Shown here: positions 24,814-33,629 of the stretch, one piece after another
Layout: every line of letters starts with the position of its first letter
Position numbering within the stretch: the first letter of the stretch is position 1
Source: Roseateles_E cavernae
GTDB lineage: Bacteria; Pseudomonadota; Gammaproteobacteria; Burkholderiales; Burkholderiaceae_C
Assembly (NCBI RefSeq): GCF_040187885.1
Contig: NZ_JBDPLH010000001.1
Location: 186,001-250,000, forward strand
DNA: 64,000 nucleotides
Direction: 5' to 3'
The notes under the pieces: generated by a model
Told to the model about the DNA's origin: nothing
Databases searched by the model: none
What the model saw: the letters and a program-made list of their open reading frames with translations, nothing else
Made by a program: the position numbers and the translations under genes

Positions 24814-26100
24814 TTACTCGTAGACCTCGGCATCCGGATCGGTGACCTCCAGCTCATAGCTGGCCGCCAGCATCGCCAGGCGGGCGATCACGCCGTACAT
24901 ATAGAAGCGGTTCGGCGCGCTGGCGCCGGGCTTGGCACCGGGGCGCGGCAGCTGCGAGGACTCGGCGAAGGCCAGCGGCACGAAGCGCGAGCCCGGCGCG
25001 TTCAGGTTCTCGTCGAAGCCGCGCTCGGCATGGACGCGGTAGAAGCCGCCGACCACATAGCGGTCCATCATATAGACCACCGGCTCGGCCACCGCCTCAT
25101 TGACACGCTCGTGGGTGGGCACGCCCTCCTGGATGATCAGTGCGCTGACTTCCTGGCCATCCTTGATGACGCTGCCGGGCAGGCGCTCCAGCGCCGCCAG
25201 GTCCTTGGCGTCGCGCACCGTCAGCAGCCCGGCGCCATAGGTGCTGGCATCGGGCTTGATGATCACGAAGGGCTTTTCCGGGATGCCGTATTCCTTGTAC
25301 TTGCGGCGCACCTTGCCCAGCAGCGCATCGGCCTGGGTCTGCAGGGCCTCAAGATCCTGGGCCGGGCTGGCGGCGGACGCATCAAAGCGGGCGAACATCG
25401 GATTGATCAGCCAGGGATCCATGCCCAGCAGCTTGGCGAACTTCTTCGCCACCTCCTCATAGGCGCGCAGATGGTTGTGCTTGCGGCGCAGCGCCCAGCC
25501 GGCATGCAGCGGCGGCAGCAGATACTGCTCGTGCAGGCCTTCGAGCACGCCGGGCACACCGGCCGACAGATCGTTGTTCAGCAGGATGGTGCAGGGATCG
25601 AAGTCCTTCAGGCCGAGGCGGCCCCGGGTACGCAGCAGCGGCTCCAGGGTCAGGCTGCTGCCGTCGGCCAGGTTCAGCTCGGTGGGCTGCTTGATGTCCT
25701 CGTCCAGGCTGCCCAGGCGCACATTCAGGCCGGCCTGGGTGAAGATGCGCACCAGGGTCGCAACATTGGCCAGGTAGAAGGTGTTGCGGATATTGGCCTC
25801 GGGCACCAGCAGCAGGTTCTTGGCCTCGGGACAGATCTTCTCGATCGCCGCCATCGCCGCCTGCACCGCCAGCGGCAGCATCTCGGGGGTCAGGTTGTTG
25901 AAGCCGCCGGGGAAGAGATTGGTGTCGACCGGGGCCAGCTTGAAGCCGGCATTGCGTACATCGACCGAGCTGTAGAACGGCGGCGTGTGCTCCATCCACT
26001 CGAGCCGGAACCAGCGCTCGATGGCCGGCATCGACTCCAGGATGCGCTGCTCCAGCTCGTTGATGGGGCCGTTCAGTGCGGTGATCAGATGGGGGACCAT
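24814..26100 (-). CDS. gshA: Glutamate-cysteine ligase (proteobacterial GshA of the Acidithiobacillus type)
   Basis: A 428-residue enzyme for the first step of glutathione synthesis, ligating glutamate and cysteine with ATP. It belongs to the GshA family without similarity to the E. coli enzyme, found in Burkholderiales and acidophiles. Typical segments are PPFYSSVDVRNAGFKLAPVD near the N-terminus, an ATP-binding FVIIKPDASTYGAGLLTV and a C-terminal RFYMYGVIARLAMLAASYE. The start at 26100 (MVPHLITALNGP) agrees with the family. It is divergent from the TraB/GumN gene with 110 bp between starts, and upstream of kup. Confidence 0.93.
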   Translation of the reverse strand: MVPHLITALNGPINELEQRILESMPAIERWFRLEWMEHTPPFYSSVDVRNAGFKLAPVDTNLFPGGFNNLTPEMLPLAVQAAMAAIEKICPEAKNLLLVPEANIRNTFYLANVATLVRIFTQAGLNVRLGSLDEDIKQPTELNLADGSSLTLEPLLRTRGRLGLKDFDPCTILLNNDLSAGVPGVLEGLHEQYLLPPLHAGWALRRKHNHLRAYEEVAKKFAKLLGMDPWLINPMFARFDASAASPAQDLEALQTQADALLGKVRRKYKEYGIPEKPFVIIKPDASTYGAGLLTVRDAKDLAALERLPGSVIKDGQEVSALIIQEGVPTHERVNEAVAEPVVYMMDRYVVGGFYRVHAERGFDENLNAPGSRFVPLAFAESSQLPRPGAKPGASAPNRFYMYGVIARLAMLAASYELEVTDPDAEVYE

Positions 26101-26210
26101 GGGTCGTGCCTGTCGGTGACCCGCAAGGGGTCTGGGGAAGAGGGGGCAAAGCAATTCTAGGAGCAAGACATGGGGGCGATTCGGCCGGCCTCAAGGGTAG
26201 AGTGCGGACC

Positions 26211-27134
26211 ATGATGCGTCCTCTGCTGCTCAGCCTGCTGCTCCTGCTGGTCCCGGCCCGGGCCACGCTGGCCGACCCGGCCTGCCCGCCGCCCCCCGCC
26301 GCCCAGACACAGCCGGGTCCCGAGCGCGACCGCGGCCTGCTGTGGCGCATCAGCAAGGACGGGCGCAGCGCCTGGCTGTTCGGCAGCATCCATCTGGGCC
26401 GGCCGGACTGGGCCCAACCCGGTCCGCAGCTGCGCGCCGCGCTGCAGGACAGCGACACGCTGGCGCTCGAACTCGACCCCGCCGACCCGGCCATCCAGCG
26501 CCAGCTGGCCGCCGGCCTGAGCCGCCCGCTGAGCCTGGACGCCGCGCTGCGCCAGCGCCTGGCCGGGCGGATCGCGGCGGCCTGCCTGCCTGAGGGCGCG
26601 CTGGCCACGCTGCACCCGCTGATGCAGGCCGTCACGCTGACCATGCTGGAGGCCCGCTGGGAAGGGCTGGAGGCGGGCTATGGGCAGGAGGCGCTGCTGT
26701 CGGGCGAGGCGCGCTCGCGCGGCCTGGCCATCGTCTCGCTGGAAACCGTGCGCCAGCAGCTCGACGCGCTGCTGCCCGCCGATGCCAGGGAAGCGCGCCG
26801 CCTGACCGCCGACACTCTCGAACAGCTGGAGCAGGGCAAGGTCCGGCCCATGCTCAGGCGCCTGGTGCGGGCCTGGGAACAGGGCGATCTGCAGACACTG
26901 GCCGACTACGAACGCTGGTGCGACTGCGCCGACACGCCGGCCGACCGCGCCTTCCTGCGGCGCCTGATCGAAGGCCGCAATCCGGCGCTGGCCGCGCGCA
27001 TAGCAGCGCTGCACGCCGAGGGCCGCCAGCTTTTTGCCGCCGTCGGTGCGCTGCACATGACGGGCCCGCGAGGCCTGCCGGCCCTGCTGGCGCAGCGCGG
27101 CTACCGGATCGAACGAATGGAACTGAAGCCATGA
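26211..27134 (+). CDS. TraB/GumN-family exported protein
   Basis: A 307-residue protein with an N-terminal signal peptide (residues 1-22, ending ATLA-D). GLLWRISKDGRSAWLFGSIH and, near the end, GRQLFAAVGALHMTGPRGL are the two conserved parts of the TraB/GumN (PF01963) fold: a GxxH near each end that forms a metal-dependent, protease-like site. Function in bacteria is poorly known. A tandem ATGATG occurs at 26211/26214; I take the first. The stop codon overlaps the start of the response regulator by 4 bp. Confidence 0.82.
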   Translation: MMRPLLLSLLLLLVPARATLADPACPPPPAAQTQPGPERDRGLLWRISKDGRSAWLFGSIHLGRPDWAQPGPQLRAALQDSDTLALELDPADPAIQRQLAAGLSRPLSLDAALRQRLAGRIAAACLPEGALATLHPLMQAVTLTMLEARWEGLEAGYGQEALLSGEARSRGLAIVSLETVRQQLDALLPADAREARRLTADTLEQLEQGKVRPMLRRLVRAWEQGDLQTLADYERWCDCADTPADRAFLRRLIEGRNPALAARIAALHAEGRQLFAAVGALHMTGPRGLPALLAQRGYRIERMELKP

Positions 27135-27502
27135 ACGCGAGAATTCTGATCGTCGAGGACCAGGCCGACATCCGCCGCCTGATCCGCTGGGCGCTGGAAG
27201 ACAGCGGCCACCGCCTGCACGAGGCTGCCAACGGGGCGCTGGCGCTGCAGATCGTGCAGGCGATGCGACCCGACCTGATGCTGATCGATGTGGTGATGCC
27301 CGGCGAGATCAGCGGCCTCGATGTCTGCAAGCAGATCAGGCAAGACCCGACCCTGGCCGAGATCCGTATCGTGGTACTGAGCGCCAGCGCCGCCCCGCAC
27401 GAGCGGCGCGCGGCACTGGACGCCGGCGCCGACGCCTTTCTGGCCAAGCCCTTCAGCCCCGGCCGGCTGAGCGAGCTGGTCGAGGAGCTGCTGCGGCATT
27501 GA
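27131..27502 (+). CDS. Single-domain CheY-like response regulator
   Basis: A 123-residue receiver domain with no output domain. The acidic pocket is visible at the N-terminus (ILIVEDQADIRRL), the phosphoacceptor Asp is in DLMLIDVVMPG near residue 53, the conserved Ser/Thr is in VVLSASA, and the Lys is in FLAKPFSPG. No histidine kinase is adjacent. It overlaps the TraB/GumN gene by 4 bp, so the two are co-translated, which is an odd pairing. It likely acts through protein-protein contact in a phosphorelay. A bidirectional terminator follows. Confidence 0.92.
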   Translation: MNARILIVEDQADIRRLIRWALEDSGHRLHEAANGALALQIVQAMRPDLMLIDVVMPGEISGLDVCKQIRQDPTLAEIRIVVLSASAAPHERRAALDAGADAFLAKPFSPGRLSELVEELLRH

Positions 27503-27528
27503 GGCCCTGCACCCGGGCCGCCAAAGCA

Positions 27529-27554
27529 AAGAAGCCGCCCGAGGGCGGCTTCTT
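27529..27554. terminator. Bidirectional terminator
   Basis: AAGAAGCCGCC and GGCGGCTTCTT form a perfect 11-bp stem with a 4-nt CGAG loop. An A-rich left side and a TTCTT right side give U-rich ends in both directions. It lies between the convergent response-regulator and amtB genes and should serve both. Confidence 0.85.
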
Positions 27555-27581
27555 GCAGAGACGGGAAGCCCGTCCTGTGAC

Positions 27582-29114
27582 TTACTTGTGGTACGCCGTC
27601 TCGCCGTGCGAGGTGATGTCCAGGCCTTCGCGTTCGGCTTCTTCCGGCACGCGCAGACCGATCACCAGGTCGACGATCTTGAAGGCGATCACCGAGACCA
27701 CACCCGACCAGACGATGGTCAGCAGCACGCCCTTGAGCTGGATCCAGACCTGGCTGGCGATCGAGTAGGCATCCGGTGCCACCATGGCCACCGTGACCCA
27801 GTCGCCGACGGCGCTAGGGCCGCCGAGGTTGGGCGAGTTGAACACGCCGGTCAGCAGCGCGCCGACGATGCCGCCGACGCCGTGGACGCCGAACACGTCG
27901 AGCGAGTCATCCGCACCCAGCATCTTCTTCAGGCCCGACACGCCCCACAGGCAGGCGAAGCCGGCGATGAAGCCGATCACGATGCCGCCGCCGATGCCGA
28001 CATTGCCGGCCGCCGGGGTGATGGCCACCAGGCCGGCCACCGCGCCGGAGGCTGCGCCCAGCATCGAGGCCTTGCCCTTCAGCAGCGCCTCACCGATGCA
28101 CCAAGCCAGCACGGCGGCAGCGGTGGCAGCCAGCGTGTTGATGAAGCCCAGCGCGGCGAAGCCATTGGCTTCCAGTGCGGAACCGGCGTTGAAACCGAAC
28201 CAGCCCACCCACAGCAGCGAGGCGCCGACCATGGTCAGGGTCAGGCTGTGCGGGGTGAACGATTCCTTGCCGTAGCCGACGCGTTTGCCGACCATATAGG
28301 CACCGACCAGGCCGGCCACGGCCGCATTGATGTGCACCACGGTGCCGCCGGCGAAGTCCAGCGCGCCCCATTGCCAGATCAGGCCGGCCTTGCCGGTCAT
28401 CTCGGCGGCCACCTCGGCCGAGGCATAGGCATCCGGGCCCATCCAGAACCAGACCATATGCGCCATCGGCAGATAGCTGAAGGTGAACCAGATCGCCATG
28501 AACAGCAGCACGGCGCCGAACTTGATGCGCTCGGCGAAGGCGCCGACGATCAGGCAGGCGGTGATGCCGGCAAAGGTGGCCTGGAAGGCGGCGAACACGA
28601 TCTCGGGGATGTAGACGCCCTTGCTGAAGGTGGCCGCGTTGGCAAAGGTGCCGGCCGTGTTGTCCCAGATGCCCTTCATGAAGAGGCGATCAAAGCCGCC
28701 GATGAAGGCATTGCCCTCGGTGAAGGCCAGGCTGTAGCCGTAGATGACCCACAGCACGACGATCATCGAGAAGGTGACCATCACCTGCATCAGCACCGAC
28801 AGCATGTTCTTGCTGCGCACCAGGCCGCCGTAGAACAGCGCCAGGCCCGGCACCGTCATCATAATGACGAGCAGGGTGCAGACCATCATCCAGGCGGTGT
28901 CGCCCTTGTTGGGCACGGGGGCGGGAGCAGCGGCGGCTGCGGAGGCGGCGTCGGCCGCCGGGGCGGCCACGGCGGCCACCGCTTCGGAGGCCGCTGCGAC
29001 GACCGCCGAGGCGGCCTCGGCGAGGGCGGGCGCGGAAGCAGCCGCGTCTTGGGCCCAGGCTGCAGGGGCGAACACCGCCGCAGCCAGCGCCAGGCTGGCA
29101 AGTAGTTTCTTCAT
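27582..29114 (-). CDS. amtB: Ammonium transporter
   Basis: A 510-residue Amt/Rh-family ammonium channel. After a signal peptide (residues 1-22) comes an unusual stretch of about 45 residues made almost only of Ala, Val, Glu, Ser and Pro, then 11 membrane helices. Conserved pieces include VPGLALFYGGLVRSKN, DFAGGTVVHINAAVAGLVGA with the first pore His, and FGVHGVGGIVGALLTGVF with the second. The C-terminal tail that contacts GlnK is present (EEAEREGLDITSHGETAYHK). It is last in the porin/glnK/amtB operon, 47 bp after glnK, with CGGAG as ribosome-binding site. Confidence 0.96.
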   Translation of the reverse strand: MKKLLASLALAAAVFAPAAWAQDAAASAPALAEAASAVVAAASEAVAAVAAPAADAASAAAAAPAPVPNKGDTAWMMVCTLLVIMMTVPGLALFYGGLVRSKNMLSVLMQVMVTFSMIVVLWVIYGYSLAFTEGNAFIGGFDRLFMKGIWDNTAGTFANAATFSKGVYIPEIVFAAFQATFAGITACLIVGAFAERIKFGAVLLFMAIWFTFSYLPMAHMVWFWMGPDAYASAEVAAEMTGKAGLIWQWGALDFAGGTVVHINAAVAGLVGAYMVGKRVGYGKESFTPHSLTLTMVGASLLWVGWFGFNAGSALEANGFAALGFINTLAATAAAVLAWCIGEALLKGKASMLGAASGAVAGLVAITPAAGNVGIGGGIVIGFIAGFACLWGVSGLKKMLGADDSLDVFGVHGVGGIVGALLTGVFNSPNLGGPSAVGDWVTVAMVAPDAYSIASQVWIQLKGVLLTIVWSGVVSVIAFKIVDLVIGLRVPEEAEREGLDITSHGETAYHK

Positions 29115-29161
29115 GAAGAATCTCCGGGGATTTGTCTGTCTAGTCTTGTGATCGGTGAAGC

Positions 29162-29500
29162 TCAGAGCGCGTCGGCCCCGGTCTCGCCGGTGCGGATGCG
29201 CACCACCTGGTCCAGCGGCGAGACAAAGATCTTGCCGTCGCCGATCTTGCCAGTGCGGGCCGAAGCCTCGATGGCCTCGATGACCTGCTCGACCACCGCA
29301 TCGTCGACCGCCGCCTCGACCTTGACCTTGGGCAGGAAGTCGACGACGTACTCGGCGCCGCGATACAGCTCGGTGTGGCCCTTCTGGCGGCCGAAGCCCT
29401 TGACCTCGGTGACGGTCAGCCCCTGCACGCCGATGGCGCTCAGCGCCTCGCGCACTTCGTCAAGCTTGAAGGGCTTGATGATGGCGGTGATCAGTTTCAT
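29162..29500 (-). CDS. glnK: PII nitrogen regulatory protein
   Basis: A 112-residue PII protein. The T-loop with the uridylylation target Tyr51 (KGHTELYRGAEYVVDF) and the signature KIFVSPLDQVVRIRTGE near the C-terminus are intact. PII senses ATP/ADP, 2-oxoglutarate and glutamine status. The position directly upstream of amtB identifies it as the GlnK-type paralogue that blocks the Amt channel when nitrogen is plentiful. GAGGAG precedes the ATG by 6 bp. It is co-transcribed with the TorF-type porin gene upstream. Confidence 0.95.
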   Translation of the reverse strand: MKLITAIIKPFKLDEVREALSAIGVQGLTVTEVKGFGRQKGHTELYRGAEYVVDFLPKVKVEAAVDDAVVEQVIEAIEASARTGKIGDGKIFVSPLDQVVRIRTGETGADAL

Positions 29501-29520
29501 TGCGTTCTCCTCACACGGTT

Positions 29521-30240
29521 TCAGAAGTTGTACTTGACGCTGACCACGACCGCGTTCTTGCCCAGGAACTTGTCCTTGACGGTGTAGAAGCCCTTGTCAG
29601 CGTCGGTGCCGACCAGCGCGATGCTGGGCACCAGGCCGCTGAAGTCCTTGGACAGCGCCAGCGAATAGTCGGTGTAGGAGGCCTGGCCGCGCAAGGGGCC
29701 GTCGATGCGCTGGTAGCCGACATGGGGCGCCAGCATCCAGCCGTCCATCACCTCGAAGCTGGCCGACAGATCGGCATACCAGCTGTTCTTGCTGTCAGGG
29801 TTGCCGAAGGTGTCGGTGACCGCATGCGAATACTTGGCCGTGAACGGGCCGTAGCTCAGCGCGCCATAGATCTCGGTGGTGTTGGCGCTGGTCGGCAGTT
29901 TGTTGCTCGGGTAGATATAGGTCAGCAGGCCGACATCGAGAGTGACGCCCTTGCTGATCTCGGTCTTGTAGCCGCCGTAGAGGTCGACCTCGACCTTGGC
30001 GTCGCCGCCAACGTCCTTGACCCATTTGATCGTCGAGCCCCAGGCGCCCACATAGAAGCCGCTCGGGTGCGCATAGTCCAGCCCGCCTTGCAGGGCCGGC
30101 TTCAGCCGGGTCTGCGAGATGCCGCGGTAGCGGTAGTCGCTGGTCAGGCTCGCGTTGAAGGCGACCGATGCGTCCTGGGCCTGGGCCGGCAGCGCACCAA
30201 GGGTCATGGCGGCGGCAAGCGTGGCAAGAATCAACTTCAT
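29521..30240 (-). CDS. TorF-family putative outer-membrane porin
   Basis: A 239-residue protein with a signal peptide (1-21, ALPAQA-Q) followed by alternating beta-strands and a terminal aromatic residue (SVKYNF), typical of an outer-membrane barrel. It matches the TorF/gcw_chp family (SLTSDYRYRGISQTRLKPALQGGLDY). These small porins are often found immediately upstream of glnK-amtB in betaproteobacteria and may admit ammonium or other small nitrogen compounds. It is first in the operon, with AGGAG before the ATG and a sigma-54 promoter 50-70 bp upstream. Confidence 0.85.
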   Translation of the reverse strand: MKLILATLAAAMTLGALPAQAQDASVAFNASLTSDYRYRGISQTRLKPALQGGLDYAHPSGFYVGAWGSTIKWVKDVGGDAKVEVDLYGGYKTEISKGVTLDVGLLTYIYPSNKLPTSANTTEIYGALSYGPFTAKYSHAVTDTFGNPDSKNSWYADLSASFEVMDGWMLAPHVGYQRIDGPLRGQASYTDYSLALSKDFSGLVPSIALVGTDADKGFYTVKDKFLGKNAVVVSVKYNF

Positions 30241-30290
30241 GCGGGACTCCTAGCTGTTTGGATGGGGAGGAAGCAGGTTCGATCCGGGGA

Positions 30291-30308
30291 TTGCAGCTTC
30301 CGTGCCAG
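30291..30308 (-). promoter_or_regulatory. Sigma-54 (-24/-12) promoter of the porin-glnK-amtB operon
   Basis: The minus strand reads CTGGCACGGAAGCTGCAA. This fits TGGCAC-N5-TTGCA with one mismatch (CTGCA) and the required 10-bp spacing between the GG and GC doublets. The start codon of the porin gene is about 50 bp downstream. Nitrogen-starvation activation through NtrC is expected for this operon type. Confidence 0.75.
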
Positions 30309-30402
30309 GCTCGGCGCCCCAGGCGAAACCGGGAAAGAGGCCCGGATCGGGCAGCGATGCACCAAAAGAGGATGGCCGCGCTCGATGCCCGCACTTGGTG
30401 CA

Positions 30403-30419
30403 GGCACTCCCTTGGTGCG
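30403..30419. promoter_or_regulatory. NtrC-like activator site
   Basis: GGCACTCCCTTGGTGCG matches the dyad TGCAC(C/T)-N5-(A/G)GTGCA except for its outermost bases. It lies about 100 bp upstream of the sigma-54 promoter, a normal distance for an NtrC enhancer. A half-site TGCACC at 30358-30363 and a GCAC/GTGC pair at 30391-30401 lie between. Confidence 0.55.
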
Positions 30420-30497
30420 CCGACAGCGGCCCGCCCGGCGCGGCAAACGTGCAGAATCCACCCAGGATCGGTACGCACCGGTCCCGGGGAGGAGGCT

Positions 30498-32018
30498 ATG
30501 TCTCTGGCCGTCGTACACAGCCGGGCGCTGGACGGGCTGGCCGCCGCGCCGGTCAGCGTCGAGGTGCATCTGGCCAATGGGCTGCCGATGTTCACGCTGG
30601 TGGGCCTGGCCGAGACCGAGGTCAAGGAGTCGCGCGAGCGGGTGCGCGCCGCGCTGCTCAACAGCGGCCTGAGCTTCCCGCACAACCGCCGCATCACGGT
30701 CAACCTGGCCCCGGCCGACCTGCCCAAGGAGGGCGGCCGCTTCGATCTGCCGATCGCGCTGGGCATCCTGGCCGCCAGCGAGCAGATTGATGGCGAGCGC
30801 CTGGCCGCATTGGAGTGCGCCGGCGAACTGTCGCTGGCCGGCGAGCTGCGGCCGGTGCGCGGCGCGCTGGCGATGAGCCTGGCGCTGCGCCAGTCGGGCC
30901 TGGCCCGCGATCTGGTGCTGCCCGAGGCGAACGCCGCCGAGGCAGCCCTGGTCGGCGGCGTGGCGGTGTTCGGCGCCGCCCATCTGCTGGACCTGGTGGC
31001 CGCGCTGAGCCCGGGCGGCGAGGGGGCGGCGCTGCAGCGCGCCCGCCCCGCCACCGTCTCGCTGGCCCCGGATGTGGCCCCCGATCTGCGCGATATCAAG
31101 GGCCAGGCCGGCCCGAAGCGGGCGCTGGAGATCGCCGCCGCCGGCGCGCTGAACCTCCTGCTGATCGGCCCGCCGGGCACCGGCAAATCGATGCTGGCCC
31201 AGCGCCTGCTGGGCCTCTTGCCGCCGCTGGACGAGGAGCAGGCGCTGGAGTCGGCCGCGGTGCTGAGCCTGGCCGGCCAGTTCGAGCCGGCCCTGTGGGG
31301 GCGGCGCGTGCTGCGTGCGCCGCATCACAGCGCCTCCAGCGTGGCCCTGGTCGGTGGCGGCTCGCCGCCGAGGCCGGGCGAGATCACGCTGGCCCAGCAC
31401 GGCGTGCTCTTTCTCGATGAGCTGCCCGAGTACCCCCGGGCCGCGCTGGAGGCCTTGCGCGAGCCGATGGAGAACGGCCGCATCCTGATCGCCCGTGCCG
31501 CCCGGCATGCCGAGTTCCCGGCTCGCTTTCAGCTCGTCGCGGCCATGAACCCCTGCCCCTGCGGCCAGCTGGGCAATCCGCTGGGCGAATGCCGCTGCTC
31601 GCCGGACCAGGTCTCGCGCTACCAGCGCCGGCTCAGCGGCCCCTTTCTGGACCGGCTCGACCTGCTGGTCGAGGTGCCGGTGCTGCCGCCCCAGGTGCTG
31701 GCGGCCGCGCCGGACGGCGAGCCCTCGGCCGTGGTCGCCGCCCGCGTCGCGGCCGCCCGCGAGCTGGCCCTGGCCCGCCAGGGCTGCTGCAATGCGCTGC
31801 TGAGCCCCGCCCTGCTGGAGGCTCATGCCCAGGCCGAACCGGCCGCCGGTGCCCTGCTGCAGAAAGCCGCCACCCGGCTGGGCTGGTCGGGCCGCGGCTA
31901 CCACCGGGTGCTGCGGGTCGCGCGCACGATTGCCGATCTGGCCGGCAGCGCCGCCATCACGCCGGCCCATATGGCCGAGGCTGTGCAGCTGCGCCGGGGT
32001 CTGCAGACCAAGGGTTAA
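30498..32018 (+). CDS. yifB: YifB/ComM-family Mg-chelatase-like AAA+ ATPase
   Basis: A 506-residue protein with an N-terminal ChlI/Lon-protease-like domain (about 20-140), a central AAA+ domain with Walker A GPPGTGKS near residue 223 and Walker B VLFLDELPE, and the Mg-chelatase C-terminal lid. NPCPCGQLGNP and the Cys-rich LGECRCSPDQV are typical. ComM is a helicase that promotes branch migration during natural transformation. GGGGAGGAG precedes the ATG. It is divergent from the nitrogen operon, whose enhancer candidates lie within 100 bp of its start. Confidence 0.94.
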   Translation: MSLAVVHSRALDGLAAAPVSVEVHLANGLPMFTLVGLAETEVKESRERVRAALLNSGLSFPHNRRITVNLAPADLPKEGGRFDLPIALGILAASEQIDGERLAALECAGELSLAGELRPVRGALAMSLALRQSGLARDLVLPEANAAEAALVGGVAVFGAAHLLDLVAALSPGGEGAALQRARPATVSLAPDVAPDLRDIKGQAGPKRALEIAAAGALNLLLIGPPGTGKSMLAQRLLGLLPPLDEEQALESAAVLSLAGQFEPALWGRRVLRAPHHSASSVALVGGGSPPRPGEITLAQHGVLFLDELPEYPRAALEALREPMENGRILIARAARHAEFPARFQLVAAMNPCPCGQLGNPLGECRCSPDQVSRYQRRLSGPFLDRLDLLVEVPVLPPQVLAAAPDGEPSAVVAARVAAARELALARQGCCNALLSPALLEAHAQAEPAAGALLQKAATRLGWSGRGYHRVLRVARTIADLAGSAAITPAHMAEAVQLRRGLQTKG

Positions 32019-32129
32019 CACCAGCCATCAGCAAATCTAGCCACGGCCCATAAAGATTTCTCGGTCGACCTCGGTGCCGGATTGGTAGACATTCGCGCCA
32101 CTACCCCATTCCACACAAGGAAGCCCGAG

Positions 32130-33095
32130 ATGAAACGCCTGTTGCTCAGCGCCACCGCCGCCGTCCTGCTCTCCAGCACCGCCCAGGCCGCCACCTGGAA
32201 TATGTCGGCCGAACAGCCCGACGCCAACTACCTGACCGTCAATGTGCGCCAGTTCGCCGAGGACGTGAAGGCGGCCACCGCCGGCCAGCTGGAGTTCAAG
32301 GTGCAGAGCAATAGCGTGCTGCTGAAGCGCCCCGAGGTGAAGCGCGGCGTGCAGCAAGGCATCGTGCCGATCGGCGAGGTGCTGATGTCGGCGCTGGGCA
32401 ACGAGGACGCGATGTTCGAGATCGACAGCGTGCCCTTCCTGGCCAGCTCCTTCGACGCCTCCGAGAAGCTCTGGAAGGCCGCCCGCGAGCAGATCGCCGC
32501 CCGCCTGGACAAGCAGGGCCTGGTGCTGGTCTACGGCTCGCCATGGCCGCCCCAAGGCATCTACACCAAGAAGCCGGTGGCCGCGATCGGCGACTTCAAG
32601 GGCGCGCGCTTTCGCGCCTACAGCGCCTCGACCAGCCGCATGGTCACGCTGATGGGCGCGGTGCCCACGACGATACAGACCGCCGAGGTGCCGCAGGCCT
32701 TCTCGACCGGCGTGATCGACATGATGATCACCTCGCCCGCCACCGGCGTGGACACCCAGGCCTGGGACTATGTGAAGCACTACTACGATGCCCAGGCCTT
32801 CATCCCGCAGGCCATCGTCATCGCCAACAAGCGTTCGCTGATGGCCCTGCCCGAGGCGCAGCGCCAGGCCGTGATGGCCGCCGGTGCCAAGGCCGAGGCG
32901 CGCGGCTGGGCCCAGGCCCGCGAGCTGACCGCCAAGCTGACCCAGACCCTGGCCGCCAAGGGCATCACGGTGCAGCCGGTGCCGGCAGCCATCGCCGCCG
33001 AGCTGAACAAGGTCGGCGCAACGATGGCCGAGGAGTGGACCAAGAAGGCCGGCCCGGACGGCGCCAAGGTGCTCGACGCCTTCAACAAGAAGTAA
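32130..33095 (+). CDS. TRAP transporter solute-binding protein (DctP family)
   Basis: A 321-residue periplasmic protein with a clear signal peptide (MKRLLLSATAAVLLSSTAQA, cleaved before ATW). DctP-family elements are visible: GVQQGIVPIGEVLMS, the long connecting helix region, DFKGARFRAYS, and the ligand Arg segment in GARFRAY. The start at 32130 follows AAGGAAG; an upstream in-frame start lacks a signal. It heads an operon with both membrane subunits and pxpBCA. The likely ligand is 5-oxoproline (pyroglutamate), for which TRAP binding proteins are known in Bordetella. Confidence 0.93.
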   Translation: MKRLLLSATAAVLLSSTAQAATWNMSAEQPDANYLTVNVRQFAEDVKAATAGQLEFKVQSNSVLLKRPEVKRGVQQGIVPIGEVLMSALGNEDAMFEIDSVPFLASSFDASEKLWKAAREQIAARLDKQGLVLVYGSPWPPQGIYTKKPVAAIGDFKGARFRAYSASTSRMVTLMGAVPTTIQTAEVPQAFSTGVIDMMITSPATGVDTQAWDYVKHYYDAQAFIPQAIVIANKRSLMALPEAQRQAVMAAGAKAEARGWAQARELTAKLTQTLAAKGITVQPVPAAIAAELNKVGATMAEEWTKKAGPDGAKVLDAFNKK

Positions 33096-33104
33096 GCGAA
33101 CACC

Positions 33105-33614
33105 ATGGCCGTCCTTGACCGTCTCTCCAAGGCCTCCGGGGCGGCCTCGGCCGTCGCGCTGGCCGCCATCGCGCTGGTGATCGCCGCGCAAATCGTCGCG
33201 CGCCTGCTGGGCCATCAGGTTCCGGCCGCCGATGATTTCGCCGCCTGGGCCATGGCGGCCTCGGCCTTCCTGGCCCTGCCCTATGCGATGCGTCATGGCG
33301 ACCACATCCGCGTCACGCTGGTGCTGCAGTTCCTGCCCAAGCGCTGGGAGCGCGGCTACGAGTTGCTGGCCTCGGCGCTGGGTGTGGCGCTGGCGGTCTG
33401 GGCCGCCTGGCACACACTGCAGTTCGTGCACGGCTCCTGGCAGTACGAGGAGGTCGCACAGGGCATGTTGCGGGTGCCGCTGTGGATCCCGCAGCTGGCC
33501 ATGGCCATCGGCATGCTGCTGCTGGCCCTGATGCTGATCGACCGCCTCTGGCGCGGCCTGCGCGGCCGGCCGCTGAGCGATGCGCCGGACGGCGAGACCG
33601 CCCGCACCGAATAG
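33105..33614 (+). CDS. TRAP transporter small permease (DctQ family)
   Basis: A 169-residue inner-membrane protein with four predicted helices (starting near residues 15, 50, 90 and 125). The segment VPAADDFAAWAMAASAFLALPYAMRHGDHIRVTLV is typical of DctQ subunits. It is 9 bp downstream of the binding-protein gene and 15 bp upstream of the large permease, so the three subunits are co-expressed. Confidence 0.92.
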   Translation: MAVLDRLSKASGAASAVALAAIALVIAAQIVARLLGHQVPAADDFAAWAMAASAFLALPYAMRHGDHIRVTLVLQFLPKRWERGYELLASALGVALAVWAAWHTLQFVHGSWQYEEVAQGMLRVPLWIPQLAMAIGMLLLALMLIDRLWRGLRGRPLSDAPDGETARTE

Positions 33615-33629
33615 AAAAGGACACCTCCG

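Noticed and set aside
32084..32105. GGTAG-N12-CTACC inverted repeat upstream of the TRAP binding-protein gene
   Set aside because: Arms of only 5 bp; too weak to call an operator without comparative data.
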